From Olsenella uli (GTDB taxonomy: Bacteria > Actinomycetota > Coriobacteriia > Coriobacteriales > Atopobiaceae), in NCBI RefSeq assembly GCF_016900775.1, contig NZ_JACJKN010000021.1, forward strand, positions 1-44,954: a stretch of 44,954 nucleotides of DNA. Reading direction: 5' to 3'. A program made the position numbers and the translations under genes. Shown one piece after another: positions 1-8,683 of the stretch. A model generated the notes under the pieces. It worked only from the letters and a program-made list of their open reading frames with translations, made no database searches and was not told where the DNA came from. Positions within the stretch are counted from its first letter, which is position 1. Each line of letters opens with the position of its first letter.

Positions 1-270
1 GCCCTCCCCTCTCCCCCGTTCCGCGCGGGAATGAAGAGCGACCTTGACTGGGACGCATGGGAGCGCTTCTCACGCCTTGACGGCTCCTTCGTCTACGACC
101 CGGAGATCCTCATGCATCACCGCATCCATGAGGGCTCTGAGACCTCAGCCCTCATCAAGGACAACACCCGCACTCACGAGGACCTCGAGATGCTCAAGAG
201 GTTCTGGCCGAGCCCGGTCGCGCGTCTCATCAACCTCATCTACTCCCAGGGGCAGAAAAGCAATGGGTAG
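1..270 (+). CDS. Family 2 glycosyltransferase, C-terminal fragment (cut by window edge)
   Basis: The reading frame is open from base 1, so the gene begins outside the window and only about the last 89 residues are seen. The fragment has the look of the C-terminal end of a GT2 enzyme: an acidic-aromatic stretch (DWDAWERF), then a block resembling the 'HHRIHEGS' segment that follows the catalytic domain in many cell-wall glycosyltransferases, then a conserved E-D-L-E-M-L helix and a basic tail. No catalytic DXD is in view, so the family call rests on the tail alone. Its stop codon overlaps the start of the next glycosyltransferase by 8 bases, so the two are probably co-transcribed and translationally coupled. 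The ATG at 31 is internal and should not be taken as the start. Confidence 0.6.
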   Translation, partial: ALPSPPFRAGMKSDLDWDAWERFSRLDGSFVYDPEILMHHRIHEGSETSALIKDNTRTHEDLEMLKRFWPSPVARLINLIYSQGQKSNG

Positions 271-1177
271 CAGCACCTCATCTCATCCCGCCGTCGCCGT
301 TGTCATGTCCACCTACAACGGCGAGCGCTATCTCAAGGAGCAGATAGACAGCATCCTCGCCCAGACGTATCCAAACATGCTCGTCCACGTGCGCGACGAC
401 GGATCAAGCGACGGGACGATCGCCCTTCTCGCAGCCTATGAGCGAGAAGGGCTCATCGAGGTCGACCGCGGGCAGAACGTCGGCGTAACGAGGTCCTTCT
501 ATCTGGGGATTGCGGCAGTGGCCGACCGAGCGGACTACATTGTCCTCTGCGACCAGGATGACGTCTGGCACGCCGACAAGGTCGAGCGGGCCGTCGGCGC
601 CCTGAGGAGGTACCCGAGCGGCACCCCGCTCCTTCACTACACGGAGGTCAACTACTGCGACGGGGCCCTCGTCCGCCAGGGAGTCTCGCATCTCTGCCGG
701 TTTGTGCCTCGCTTCGAGGGCCTCTTCTTTGAGAACTGCTGCTCCGGCAACGTCACGACCATCAACCGGCCCCTCGCCGAGCTCGTCCTGGAGAGTGGGC
801 CTGAGCGCGTCTTCTACCATGACTGGTGGATTGCCCTGCTCTGCGCCTGCTTCGGACACCTGGTCTACGATCCTGAGCCCTCGGTCGAGTATCGGCGCAC
901 CGGGGAGAACGTGAGCCCCACGGGTGCGGGCGTCAAACTCGCAATCCACCGCCTCAAGGAGGCTCTGGACGCCAAGCGCCTTTCCCCCATCTCAGGACAG
1001 CTCGAGAAGCTCCTTGACGAGTACGGCGATGCCATGGCGGACGAGCGGCGTGCGGCCCTCGAGCTCTTCTGCACGAGGGGCCACCGCCTTCGCAAGGCGC
1101 TCTACCCGCATCGCCTTCGTCAGACCCTCGCCGGCGAGGCCGCCGTGCGCCTCCTCCTCCTGTTGGGCAGGCTCTAG
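263..1177 (+). CDS. Family 2 glycosyltransferase, rhamnosyltransferase-like
   Basis: This 304-residue GT-A enzyme probably transfers a sugar, possibly rhamnose, from a nucleotide donor to a growing surface glycan on the cytoplasmic side. The N-terminus has the GT2 signature VAVVMSTYNGERYLKEQ, then DDGSSDGT near residues 45-52. The metal-binding motif is CDQDD at 96-100, and an HDWW segment follows in the acceptor region, a combination typical of alpha-1,3-rhamnosyltransferase-like proteins. I start at 263 because the GT2 fold begins about ten residues later; the frame is open upstream to 44 but that part is low-complexity and overlaps the preceding gene. A weak AGGGG lies upstream. It ends 5 bases from the stop of the convergent gene at 1183, with GTAGCTAC between them. 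The exact sugar cannot be read from sequence; local dTDP-rhamnose genes make rhamnose reasonable. Confidence 0.8.
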   Translation: MGSSTSSHPAVAVVMSTYNGERYLKEQIDSILAQTYPNMLVHVRDDGSSDGTIALLAAYEREGLIEVDRGQNVGVTRSFYLGIAAVADRADYIVLCDQDDVWHADKVERAVGALRRYPSGTPLLHYTEVNYCDGALVRQGVSHLCRFVPRFEGLFFENCCSGNVTTINRPLAELVLESGPERVFYHDWWIALLCACFGHLVYDPEPSVEYRRTGENVSPTGAGVKLAIHRLKEALDAKRLSPISGQLEKLLDEYGDAMADERRAALELFCTRGHRLRKALYPHRLRQTLAGEAAVRLLLLLGRL

Positions 1178-1182
1178 CGTAG

Positions 1183-2145
1183 CTACAGCGTGACGCCCCT
1201 TCCCAGAAGCGTGCGCACGCCAAGCACCCCGTACCACCGAAGCGGCGAGAGCAGCAGGCCGACCCTGCCCCTCTCCCCCATGAGATCGTGCAGCACCTGT
1301 CCTGGCCGCTCGCTCCCAAGCTTTGAGATGGCCCACTTGAGCCGCAGGCGATACCACGTGAGCCGCGCCGTGCGACGGGCATCCTCGGTGCCATAGCGGT
1401 CCGCATACTCGACAAGGGTGCGACCAAACAGGACCTCGTTTTTGGCGTAGCCCTCGTTGACCTTGGTCGTGGCGGAGTAGCTCGAGCCGCCCTTCTTGAT
1501 ATGACGATAGGCGTTCCACTGCTCTTGGAAGCAGCGGACCCGGCCCATGCAGAGCCAGAGGAAGGCGTTTCGGCGGTCGCCCGGGTAGGAGTCATAGCGC
1601 TTGAGCGCGACGAAGTTGTCCCGCGCGGCAAAATAGTCCTGAGCCCGGCACATGATCGAGCCGCTCTGACCCGGCATGCAGCTGTAGAAGTACTCCTTCC
1701 AGGAGTACTCCTCGTCATGGCACTCCGGGTACTTCTCGCCATTAGGCCGCGAGTCCGCCCCCACGACGAGGCTGTTCGAGGAGACGGCCGTGTAGTCCGG
1801 GTGCGCCTCGAGGAAGTCGGCCTGCTTCTGGAGCCTGCCGTCGAAGAGCATGAAGTCATCGCCCTCGAAGTCGACGAGGTACTTGCCGCGCGTGCGGGAG
1901 TAGAGGTCCTCGCCGTTTGCCACCGACCCCATGTTCTTCTCGCGATAGAGGATCGTGAAGTATGACGGAAGCTCCGGCTCCAGACGCCGGAGGACCGCGC
2001 GCGTGTCGTCAGTCGAGCAGTCCTCCCCGACAAGGACCTCGATCGGGAAGTCCACCCTCTGCGCGGCTATGCTCCTCAGGCACTCCTCGATGTAGTTCGC
2101 ATGGTTGTAGACGGAGACGAGGACGGTGACGAGCGGCTCCTGCAT
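1183..2145 (-). CDS. Family 2 glycosyltransferase
   Basis: A 320-residue cytoplasmic glycosyltransferase. The N-terminal nucleotide-sugar domain shows VTVLVSVYNHANYIEECLRS, then EDCSTDDT near 41-48, with a modified DXD motif EGDD at 94-97. The second half carries tyrosine- and tryptophan-rich acceptor-site sequence, including WNAYRHIKKGGSSYS, common in cell-wall GT2 enzymes. The start is well supported by GGGAGGT six bases upstream; this Shine-Dalgarno overlaps the stop of the upstream aminotransferase, which is only 4 bases away, so the two form an operon. The pairing suggests this enzyme may attach the amino sugar made by that aminotransferase, but this is inference. Confidence 0.8.
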   Translation of the reverse strand: MQEPLVTVLVSVYNHANYIEECLRSIAAQRVDFPIEVLVGEDCSTDDTRAVLRRLEPELPSYFTILYREKNMGSVANGEDLYSRTRGKYLVDFEGDDFMLFDGRLQKQADFLEAHPDYTAVSSNSLVVGADSRPNGEKYPECHDEEYSWKEYFYSCMPGQSGSIMCRAQDYFAARDNFVALKRYDSYPGDRRNAFLWLCMGRVRCFQEQWNAYRHIKKGGSSYSATTKVNEGYAKNEVLFGRTLVEYADRYGTEDARRTARLTWYRLRLKWAISKLGSERPGQVLHDLMGERGRVGLLLSPLRWYGVLGVRTLLGRGVTL

Positions 2146-2149
2146 CGAG

Positions 2150-3262
2150 CTACCTCCCGCAGGACAGGACGATGTCGCAGATCCAGTCCACGTCCTCGAG
2201 CGCGAGGTCCGCGTACATGGGAAGCGTGAGCACCTCGTCCGCCGCGCGCTTTGCCACGGGAGTGCTCGAGGAGTCGAAGCGGCCCTCGTAGCACTCGTAG
2301 TCGCTCACGAGCGGGTAGAAGTACTTGCGCGGGTGGATGTCCTTGGCCATGAGGGCGGCGTAGACGTCGTCCCTCGAGGCGCCGAACGCCTTTGCGTCAA
2401 ACGTGACGGGCAGGTAGGCGTAGTTGTAGCGCACGCCCTCCTGCGGGCGGAACACCCGCACGCCGGGTGCGCCCTCCAGGCGCTCCCAGTAGCGCTCCGC
2501 CACGTGGCGGCGCTTCTCGATCTCCTCGTCCACATGACGCAGGTTGCAGATGCCCATGGCGGCGCAGAACTCGTTCATCTTGGCGTTGCCGCCCACGTAC
2601 TCCACGGACTCGGTGCCCGTGATGCCGAAGTTCTTCCACTGGTCGAGGAGCTTCTTGAGCGCGTGGTCGTGGAAGCAGACCGCGCCGCCCTCGATGGTGT
2701 TGAAGACCTTGGTGGCATGGAAGCTGAACATGGAAGCGTCGCCGTACCTTGCCGCGGAGACGCCGTCACGGAAGACGCCGAACGCGTGCGCGGCGTCATA
2801 GATCACCTTGAGGCCGTGCTCGTCAGCGATGCGCTGGATGGCGTCCACGTCACAGAGGTTGCCGTACACGTGAACGGGCACGATGGCGCAGGTCTCGTCA
2901 TCGATGAGGCGCTCGACGGAGGCCGGGTCGATGGTGAAGTCGTCAGCCTTGATGTCGGCGAAGACGGGCGTGAGCCCCTTGCGCACGATGGCATGCGTGG
3001 TGGAGGCGAAGGTGAAGGGCGTGGTGATGACCTTGCCCTTGAGGCCCATGGCCTCGAAGACGCACTCGAGGGCGTTGTGCCCGTTGGTGAAAAGGGCGAT
3101 GTCGTCCACCTGGAGGTAGCGCTCGAGGTCTGCCTCCAGCTGGTGGTGTTTCTCGCCCATGTTGGTGAGCATGTGCGTCTCCCAGAGTGGCGCGATCTCC
3201 GCCGTGTACTCCTCGAGAGAGGGCATCGAGGAATGGGTGACCCAGATGGGCGTCTTGTGCAT
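2150..3262 (-). CDS. DegT/DnrJ/EryC1/StrS-family nucleotide-sugar aminotransferase
   Basis: This 370-residue PLP enzyme is expected to transaminate a keto nucleotide sugar, normally from glutamate, to make an amino deoxysugar for a surface glycan. The family hallmarks are visible: the cofactor-binding TNGHNALE loop (59-66), DAAHA at 156-160 whose aspartate contacts the pyridine nitrogen, and FHATKVFNTIEGGA with the Schiff-base lysine K185. Length is normal for the family. The dTDP-4-keto-6-deoxy intermediate made by RmlB in this locus is a plausible substrate precursor, which would make it VioA- or FdtB-like, but regiochemistry cannot be decided from sequence. GAGGAG lies eight bases before the ATG. 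It is divergent from the YfhO gene across 109 bases and heads a two-gene operon with the glycosyltransferase at 1183. Confidence 0.88.
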   Translation of the reverse strand: MHKTPIWVTHSSMPSLEEYTAEIAPLWETHMLTNMGEKHHQLEADLERYLQVDDIALFTNGHNALECVFEAMGLKGKVITTPFTFASTTHAIVRKGLTPVFADIKADDFTIDPASVERLIDDETCAIVPVHVYGNLCDVDAIQRIADEHGLKVIYDAAHAFGVFRDGVSAARYGDASMFSFHATKVFNTIEGGAVCFHDHALKKLLDQWKNFGITGTESVEYVGGNAKMNEFCAAMGICNLRHVDEEIEKRRHVAERYWERLEGAPGVRVFRPQEGVRYNYAYLPVTFDAKAFGASRDDVYAALMAKDIHPRKYFYPLVSDYECYEGRFDSSSTPVAKRAADEVLTLPMYADLALEDVDWICDIVLSCGR

Positions 3263-3293
3263 AGGGCAGGCTCCTCACACTCACGTGATTGTG

Positions 3294-3311
3294 CGGGGAT
3301 GATTATCCCCG
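3294..3311. promoter_or_regulatory. Perfect 18-bp dyad in a divergent intergenic region
   Basis: CGGGGAT, four bases, ATCCCCG lies between the divergent aminotransferase and YfhO genes. It could be an operator acting on both or a short hairpin in the leader of the leftward transcript. A TAAGAT at 3336-3341 is a possible -10 for the rightward gene, without a convincing -35. Confidence 0.3.
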
Positions 3312-3371
3312 TTCTGCGGCCCCAATTCTATCGCATAAGATGAATATGGCCTAAAAGCATACGTCGGGAGC

Positions 3372-5864
3372 ATGATGAACCGATTCAATCTCTGCATCCT
3401 CACGCTCTGCGCCGTCCTCGCGCTGGTGCTGGGCTATCTGATGTCCAGGCGCTATCGCTCTCTCACCGCCCCCTCGCGGAAGGTGGGCAGAGAGGAGCTC
3501 CTCTTCCTCCTGGGCATTCTCCTCATCGGGTCCCTTGCCATCTACGGCGCCTTCCTGCTGGGACACGCGTCGTTTGCCTACCGCGACGTTGGATCGGACA
3601 CCGTGGAGCTGTACGTTCCGTTCTACACGAACGTCATTGAAAGTATGCGAAACGGCAGCTTCGGCGCATGGAACTTCGAGTATGGGCTGGGCGCCGCCGC
3701 CACGAGCTACCAGTCGTGGCTGCTTGATCCCTTCAACGTGGTGCTCATCCCCCTGGGGCTCGTCCTTGGCAGCGAGCGCCTCTCTCTTGCCCTCTCACTC
3801 GTGCAGGTACTCAAGATCGTGGTCTCAGGCCTCGCGTTTGACCTCCTGCTCAAGCGATACTGCGAGACCCCGCTCGGCCGAATCGTCGGGGCCTCCTGCT
3901 TCGCCTTTGGGGGCTTTCTCATGCTCTGGGGCCAGCACTACTGGCTCGGCAGCGTCTACGCGGTATTCGCCGTCACCATACTGCAGTTTGAGCGCCTCAT
4001 GGAGCGGTGGAGCGCCACACGCTTCTGCGGCGTCGCCATTGTCTGCGCGCTCTGCATTGGCTGGAGCGCGTACTGCGGCTTCATGTCCCTGCTCGGCGCC
4101 GCGCTCTACTGCCTGCTTCGCCTCATCCACGCGGTCGAGGGAACGGGGAAGGTGGGCCAGGTCGTCAGAGGGACGCTCCGGCTCTGCCTGCCCGTCCTCT
4201 GCGGCACGCTGCTCTCGGGTGTCGCGCTCATCCCCTATGCGAGCTATCTGCTCGGGGAGACCTCGCGCGTGGCCACCGGCGCGGAGTCGTCGGTCATCCA
4301 GCTCGCGGGCGAGTACCTTCTCGGCTTTGTCCCCCTGCGCTGGGTTCCCATGGTTCTGAGCCGCCTTTTGGGAAGCGGCCTCATCTCGAGCGGCGCCCCC
4401 ATCCCACCGGAGCTTGTGCCTCCCACGGAGCACTTCTCATACGTCAACTGCTATGAGCTGGTTGTTCTTGGCTTCGGCTCGCTTGCCCTCGTCCTTCTGT
4501 CCCAGTTCTTCCACTGGGCGTTCAGGGAGTGCGGCAAGAGGGACCGGACGCTCACCGTCGTCGCAGGCGTCCTCGTGGCGCTGTACTGCTTCAACGAGTT
4601 TCTCCCCGCGCTCTTCAACGTCTTTGTTGAGCCCAAGTACCGCAGCAGCTTCGTTCTGGCGGTGCCCATCTGCATTGCAATGGCCCTGGGATGGGAGAGG
4701 AGAGTCCAGAGTGGGGAGACGTCGCGCGCCGCCCTCCTCGCGGGCGTCATACCCACCGTAGCGATACTCATCTGGTCCGCGGCCAACTCCGTCAACGGAA
4801 GGAGGCTCTGCGCCGCCTATCTCGCCGTCGTGCTCGTCTTCTGCGCGCTTTCTCTTCTCGCCTCCCCACGAGGGGGGCGGCGAATCCCCGCCCTCGAGGG
4901 GCCCGCTGCCCGAACCCTCCTGGCGGGCCTGGTCGTGGCGGGGTGCGTGCTTGACGGGTTCTACGTCACCCAGGTGCGCACGACCTGCACCAGCGATGAC
5001 TTCCCCTCGCGCGAGGCGGCGGGCACACAGGACACGCTCGATGCACTCAGCTGGATCCGCCAGAGCGACGACGGGCTCTATCGCATCGAGAAGACCTATG
5101 TCGAGTGCTGTTCGTACAACGACGCGCTGGTGCAGGGATACTGGGGGGTCAGCTCCTATAACTCGACGTCAGATGGGGACGTCATCGAGTTCTATCGCAC
5201 CTTCTGGCCTGATGCCTACCTGAGCGACTATGCGATCCAGGACTTCAAGCTCGACGCAAACGGCTACTCCCTGCTCTCACAGTTGGGGGTGCGCTACCTC
5301 CTCTCCAAGGGGCCGGTCGAGGACAGCCGCTTCACGCTCGTCAATCAGTGCGGAAGCGTCTACGTCTATCGAAACGAGGGAGCGGTCCCGCTTCTCTTCA
5401 CGAGGGAGGCCCTCATGGGGGAGAGCGATGTTGAGCTCCTCTCCAACGCCGCGGTACGACAGGTGGCCATTGGGAGGGCGCTTGTGGTCCCCGACGACAT
5501 TGCGTCCGCGCATGCGTCCCTGGAGCCCGCGTCTCTCACGTCGAGCTTCTCCGCCAAGGGGGGCGATTGCCTCGTCGGAACTGTGGAGACCACCGCACCC
5601 GCGGTCGCCTGTCTCTCCATTCCCTATACCTCCGGCTGGATCGTCACGATTGACGGCGAGGAGGTCGAGACCTTCCGCGCGAACGTCGGATTCGTGGGCT
5701 TTGAGGTGCCCGGGGGAAGTCACGACATCGAGGTTCGCTACGCCGTTCCCGGATTGACATCGGGCCTTGTGGTCAGCGCCGCCGGCACCGCGCTGACTGT
5801 CATCTCCTGCCTGATTGGCAGGAGAATCGCGCGCAGACGGGAAAATGAGGAAAAGATCGGCTAG
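3372..5864 (+). CDS. YfhO-family polytopic membrane protein (GT-C-type glycosyltransferase)
   Basis: An 830-residue integral membrane protein with a hydrophobic N-terminus, roughly a dozen membrane segments over the first 510 residues, an extracellular globular region around 520-800, and a final membrane helix near the C-terminus. The first long outer loop has YRDVGSDTVELYVPFY (about residues 71-86), matching the acidic loop motif of YfhO proteins, which are GT-C enzymes using polyprenyl-phosphate sugars outside the membrane. The C-terminal YTSGWIVTIDGEEVE and PGGSHDIEVRY blocks are also typical. In Bacillus and Listeria, YfhO relatives glycosylate lipoteichoic or wall teichoic acid together with a GtrB-like enzyme and a flippase; counterparts lie at 10876-12599 here. 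Two ATG codons stand at 3372 and 3375; GGGAG fits the second slightly better. Its stop overlaps that of the convergent flippase in a CTAG. Confidence 0.82.
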   Translation: MMNRFNLCILTLCAVLALVLGYLMSRRYRSLTAPSRKVGREELLFLLGILLIGSLAIYGAFLLGHASFAYRDVGSDTVELYVPFYTNVIESMRNGSFGAWNFEYGLGAAATSYQSWLLDPFNVVLIPLGLVLGSERLSLALSLVQVLKIVVSGLAFDLLLKRYCETPLGRIVGASCFAFGGFLMLWGQHYWLGSVYAVFAVTILQFERLMERWSATRFCGVAIVCALCIGWSAYCGFMSLLGAALYCLLRLIHAVEGTGKVGQVVRGTLRLCLPVLCGTLLSGVALIPYASYLLGETSRVATGAESSVIQLAGEYLLGFVPLRWVPMVLSRLLGSGLISSGAPIPPELVPPTEHFSYVNCYELVVLGFGSLALVLLSQFFHWAFRECGKRDRTLTVVAGVLVALYCFNEFLPALFNVFVEPKYRSSFVLAVPICIAMALGWERRVQSGETSRAALLAGVIPTVAILIWSAANSVNGRRLCAAYLAVVLVFCALSLLASPRGGRRIPALEGPAARTLLAGLVVAGCVLDGFYVTQVRTTCTSDDFPSREAAGTQDTLDALSWIRQSDDGLYRIEKTYVECCSYNDALVQGYWGVSSYNSTSDGDVIEFYRTFWPDAYLSDYAIQDFKLDANGYSLLSQLGVRYLLSKGPVEDSRFTLVNQCGSVYVYRNEGAVPLLFTREALMGESDVELLSNAAVRQVAIGRALVVPDDIASAHASLEPASLTSSFSAKGGDCLVGTVETTAPAVACLSIPYTSGWIVTIDGEEVETFRANVGFVGFEVPGGSHDIEVRYAVPGLTSGLVVSAAGTALTVISCLIGRRIARRRENEEKIG

Positions 5865-7315
5865 GACCGCCCGAGCAGCTCCTTGAGCGTGTTCCGCAGA
5901 TAGGTGAACTCCTCGACCCTGAACAGCAGGGCGATGCCCAGATATGCCACCGCCATCACGGCCACCTGCAGCAGGATCGTGAGGAGGTCGGGAAGGCCGG
6001 CAAGGGGCACCACGAGCGTCATGGCGGCGGCAACAGCAGCCATGACGAACGCGGGCAGGATGTCCCTGATCTGCTCGTGATACGCGTAGCCAATGACGCG
6101 CTTGTTCGGCGAGGCGTTGATGAACGTGCTCAGGACGCCCGAGACCATGTACCCGGCGACGATGAGATGAAGGTCGCGCAGCACGAAGACGGTGAATGCC
6201 AGGATGGCGATGCCCACGATCTTCTTGATGACCTCGAGCCTCAGGAAGAGGTCGCTCCTGCCCATGCCGTTAAGCGTCTGAAGGTTGGTGGTGTGGATCG
6301 GGAGAAGCGCGTACACGAAGCAGTACATCTGCAGAAACGGCACGCAGGGCACCCACGCCTCGCCGAGGACGACCCTCACGATGGGCTCCGCGGCGGCGGC
6401 GAAGAGCGCCATGGCGGGGGCCACGAGGAAGGTGCTCGTCTTGAGCGCGCGGCGGGCGATGCGCTTGACGAGGGCATGGTCGCTCTGGGCGTGGGCGACG
6501 GCGGACAGCATGACGGGCTGGATGGCGCCATCGAGAAGACCCCCGAGCGCGTTGGGATACCGCTTGCCCTGAGACACGTAGCCCAGGTCCGAGCTGGAGA
6601 ACACCTTGCCGATCATGAGGTCGGAGAGGCTCTGATAGCCCTGGTCAAGCAGGCCGGAGGCGAGGAGCTTCCACCCAAAGCGGAAGAGGGTCACCGCTCG
6701 GGCGCGTTCGAAGACGAAGTGCGGCTTCCAGGGAACCTGCAGCGCCAGCACGAGGCACTTGCACCCCTGCTGAACGATCTGCTGGAGCACGAGTGCCCAG
6801 ATGCCACCCCCCGCGAGCGCGACCCCGATGCCCGTGGCGCCGGAGACCACGCCTGCCGTGATGGTGGCCCGAAAGGTCTTGTGAAACTCCAGGTTGCGCG
6901 CGACGATTGCCTCCTGGATGGAGTTGTAAGCGTTGATCACCAGCACCAGCACGAGCACGCGCAGCGGGGTCACGGCAGCGGGCATGGCATAGAAGTCGGC
7001 GACCGCTGGTGCGGCGCAGAAGACGACGGCATAGAGCACCACAGAGGTGGTGAGGCTCATCCAGAACACGGTGGAGTAGTCTCGCTCCGTGGCGTCGGGC
7101 GCCTGGATGATCGCCGTGTTGAGCCCGCTCTGGACGATGACGTTGCCGATGTTCACGAAGACGAGCATGATGGCGAGCATGCCGAACTCGTCCGGGGAGA
7201 GCAGGCGCGCGAGGACGATCTGGATGAGCAGCGTCACGACGGCCGTCCCGCCCTGCTCGAAGAGCTTCCAGAACAGGGACTTGATCGTAGACATCTTGAA
7301 GTCGCTCGTCGGCAC
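5861..7315 (-). CDS. Polysaccharide flippase (Wzx-like, MOP superfamily)
   Basis: A 484-residue membrane protein with about 12-14 helices and the N-terminal signature FWKLFEQGGTAVVTLLIQIVLARLLSPDEFG, typical of the polysaccharide_synt/Wzx branch of the MOP exporters. It probably flips undecaprenyl-diphosphate-linked repeat units of the glycan built by the nearby glycosyltransferases. I choose a GTG start at 7315: it has GGGGGAGG eight bases upstream, whereas the ATG at 7294 has no ribosome-binding site. Residues further upstream (to 7489) are arginine-rich and overlap the promoter of the divergent gene, so they are not coding. The stop codon shares a CTAG with that of YfhO, so the two genes meet with no spacer and no terminator. 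Confidence 0.85.
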   Translation of the reverse strand: MPTSDFKMSTIKSLFWKLFEQGGTAVVTLLIQIVLARLLSPDEFGMLAIMLVFVNIGNVIVQSGLNTAIIQAPDATERDYSTVFWMSLTTSVVLYAVVFCAAPAVADFYAMPAAVTPLRVLVLVLVINAYNSIQEAIVARNLEFHKTFRATITAGVVSGATGIGVALAGGGIWALVLQQIVQQGCKCLVLALQVPWKPHFVFERARAVTLFRFGWKLLASGLLDQGYQSLSDLMIGKVFSSSDLGYVSQGKRYPNALGGLLDGAIQPVMLSAVAHAQSDHALVKRIARRALKTSTFLVAPAMALFAAAAEPIVRVVLGEAWVPCVPFLQMYCFVYALLPIHTTNLQTLNGMGRSDLFLRLEVIKKIVGIAILAFTVFVLRDLHLIVAGYMVSGVLSTFINASPNKRVIGYAYHEQIRDILPAFVMAAVAAAMTLVVPLAGLPDLLTILLQVAVMAVAYLGIALLFRVEEFTYLRNTLKELLGRS

Positions 7316-7384
7316 GCGGACACCCTCCCCCACATGCGGCCGCCCGCGCCGCCGCATACGTCTATTTGGCTCAGAGGCGTATTG

Positions 7385-7390
7385 TATACT
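7385..7390 (+). promoter_or_regulatory. Putative -10 box of the ATP-grasp gene
   Basis: TATACT lies 50 bases before the ATG at 7440 in an AT-richer stretch. No good -35 is present at the expected distance (TTGGCT is only 13 bases upstream), so the assignment is weak. Confidence 0.3.
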
Positions 7391-7439
7391 AGGAAATCGC
7401 AGATACGAGCACCTACACAGCCATCCCCTAGGAGTCAAC

Positions 7440-8588
7440 ATGAACGATAAGCCCCTGTCCCTAGACGTTCTTCTCGCCGACGGGTTCACCGAGCGCTTTG
7501 CCCGGGAGTACCTCGAGATTCTCGAGCGCGAGAAGGCGAGCGGGATGTACGAGCCCGACTATCTTGCCTGGTCGCACGCTCACGGCTTCTGCGCCGAGTC
7601 CGCCTACGCCTACGGCCTCACCGAGGACAACCTCGGTGACTACCTCTCCGACTACGACTACTGGCGCCTCTGGCCGCTCAACGGCTGGGAGCGCATCTGG
7701 ATCAACGACAAGCTCACGCTGAACGCCCTCGTCCAGGATTCCGACCTCGCGCGCTACGTGCCCGCCTACTTCTACTACAGCCGCCCCGAGGGGCTTCTCC
7801 CCCTCTCCGGGAGCGACTACGCCCCCGGGATGGGCGGTCTTCTCGCCTGCCTGCGCCGCGAGGGGGCCTTTGCCTGCAAGCCGAGCAACGGCACCGAGGC
7901 CAACGGCTTCCATAAGCTCGAGTGGCGCGGCGGCGCGTATCGCCTCGACGGCGAGGAGGTGACCGAGGCGGGCGTGCGCGAGTTTGTGAGCACCCACCCC
8001 AACTACGTCTTCACCGAGTTCATCCACCCCGAGGCGAGCCTCGCCGCCATCAACCCGCTCATCCACACCATTCGCGCGCTCGTGATCAACCCCACGGGCT
8101 CCGCCCCCACGCCCACCATCGGCTACCTCCGCTTTGCGCTCGAGGGGGCGGACGAGGGCAACGGCGCCAACTACGTCCCGCCCACCGAGGACCAGATCGG
8201 TGCCTACAACGTGCAGATTGACCTTACAACCGGAGAGTACGGCAACGGCAAGCTCGTCTTTGCCAACCGCGTGGTGGACTCCCCGCACCACCCCACGAGC
8301 GGCGTTCTCGCAGAGGGAACGCTCCCCTACTGGAGCGAGGCCAAGGAGATGATGCGGCGGCTCTCCCTCAAGGTCGGCGCCTGCGAGTACCTGGGCTTCG
8401 ACGCCTGCATCACCGACAAGGGCCCCCGGATCATGGAGATCAACTCCCACTCCGGCATCAAGTACCTGCAGCTCTTCCACCCCATCTGGAAAGATGAGAC
8501 GCTTGCTCCCTACTACCGAGAGAAGCTCGCCGCCATCGACGCGCTGGACGAGGCGGGCCGCGCAAGGAGAAACGCAATCGTGCGCTAG
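7440..8588 (+). CDS. Sugar-transfer-associated ATP-grasp protein
   Basis: A 382-residue soluble protein with the ATP-grasp layout: a helical N-terminal part with DYDYWRLWPLNGWERIWINDKL (about residues 71-92), an ATP-binding lysine and loop in ACKPSNGTEANGFHKL (about 143-158), a TEFIHPEASLAAINPLIHTIRALV block, and a C-terminal metal-binding EINSHSGIK. This matches the ATPgrasp_ST type found in polysaccharide loci. The family probably forms an amide or similar acyl bond on a sugar or carrier; the substrate is unknown. The start is set by AGGAG eight bases before the ATG. It is divergent from the flippase and convergent with the membrane protein at 8684, with a strong hairpin between. Confidence 0.72.
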   Translation: MNDKPLSLDVLLADGFTERFAREYLEILEREKASGMYEPDYLAWSHAHGFCAESAYAYGLTEDNLGDYLSDYDYWRLWPLNGWERIWINDKLTLNALVQDSDLARYVPAYFYYSRPEGLLPLSGSDYAPGMGGLLACLRREGAFACKPSNGTEANGFHKLEWRGGAYRLDGEEVTEAGVREFVSTHPNYVFTEFIHPEASLAAINPLIHTIRALVINPTGSAPTPTIGYLRFALEGADEGNGANYVPPTEDQIGAYNVQIDLTTGEYGNGKLVFANRVVDSPHHPTSGVLAEGTLPYWSEAKEMMRRLSLKVGACEYLGFDACITDKGPRIMEINSHSGIKYLQLFHPIWKDETLAPYYREKLAAIDALDEAGRARRNAIVR

Positions 8589-8615
8589 CTGGCGCGAACG
8601 ACGACGTACTTAGTC

Positions 8616-8657
8616 GGGCGGGCGGCGCAGAGAGTCATTCTCCTGCGCCGCCCGCCC
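8616..8657. terminator. Bidirectional terminator hairpin
   Basis: A perfect 15-bp GC-rich stem (arms 8616-8630 and 8643-8657) with a 12-base loop lies between the convergent stops at 8588 and 8684. There is no clear U-tract on either side, so it may block transcription by stem strength or with Rho. Confidence 0.6.
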
Positions 8658-8683
8658 TGCATATCGACAGCCCCAGGCCACCG

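Noticed and set aside
5861-7489. Longer 542-residue version of the flippase starting at 7489
   Set aside because: The extra N-terminus is arginine-rich, overlaps the divergent gene and its promoter, and lacks a ribosome-binding site; the GTG at 7315 has a strong one.
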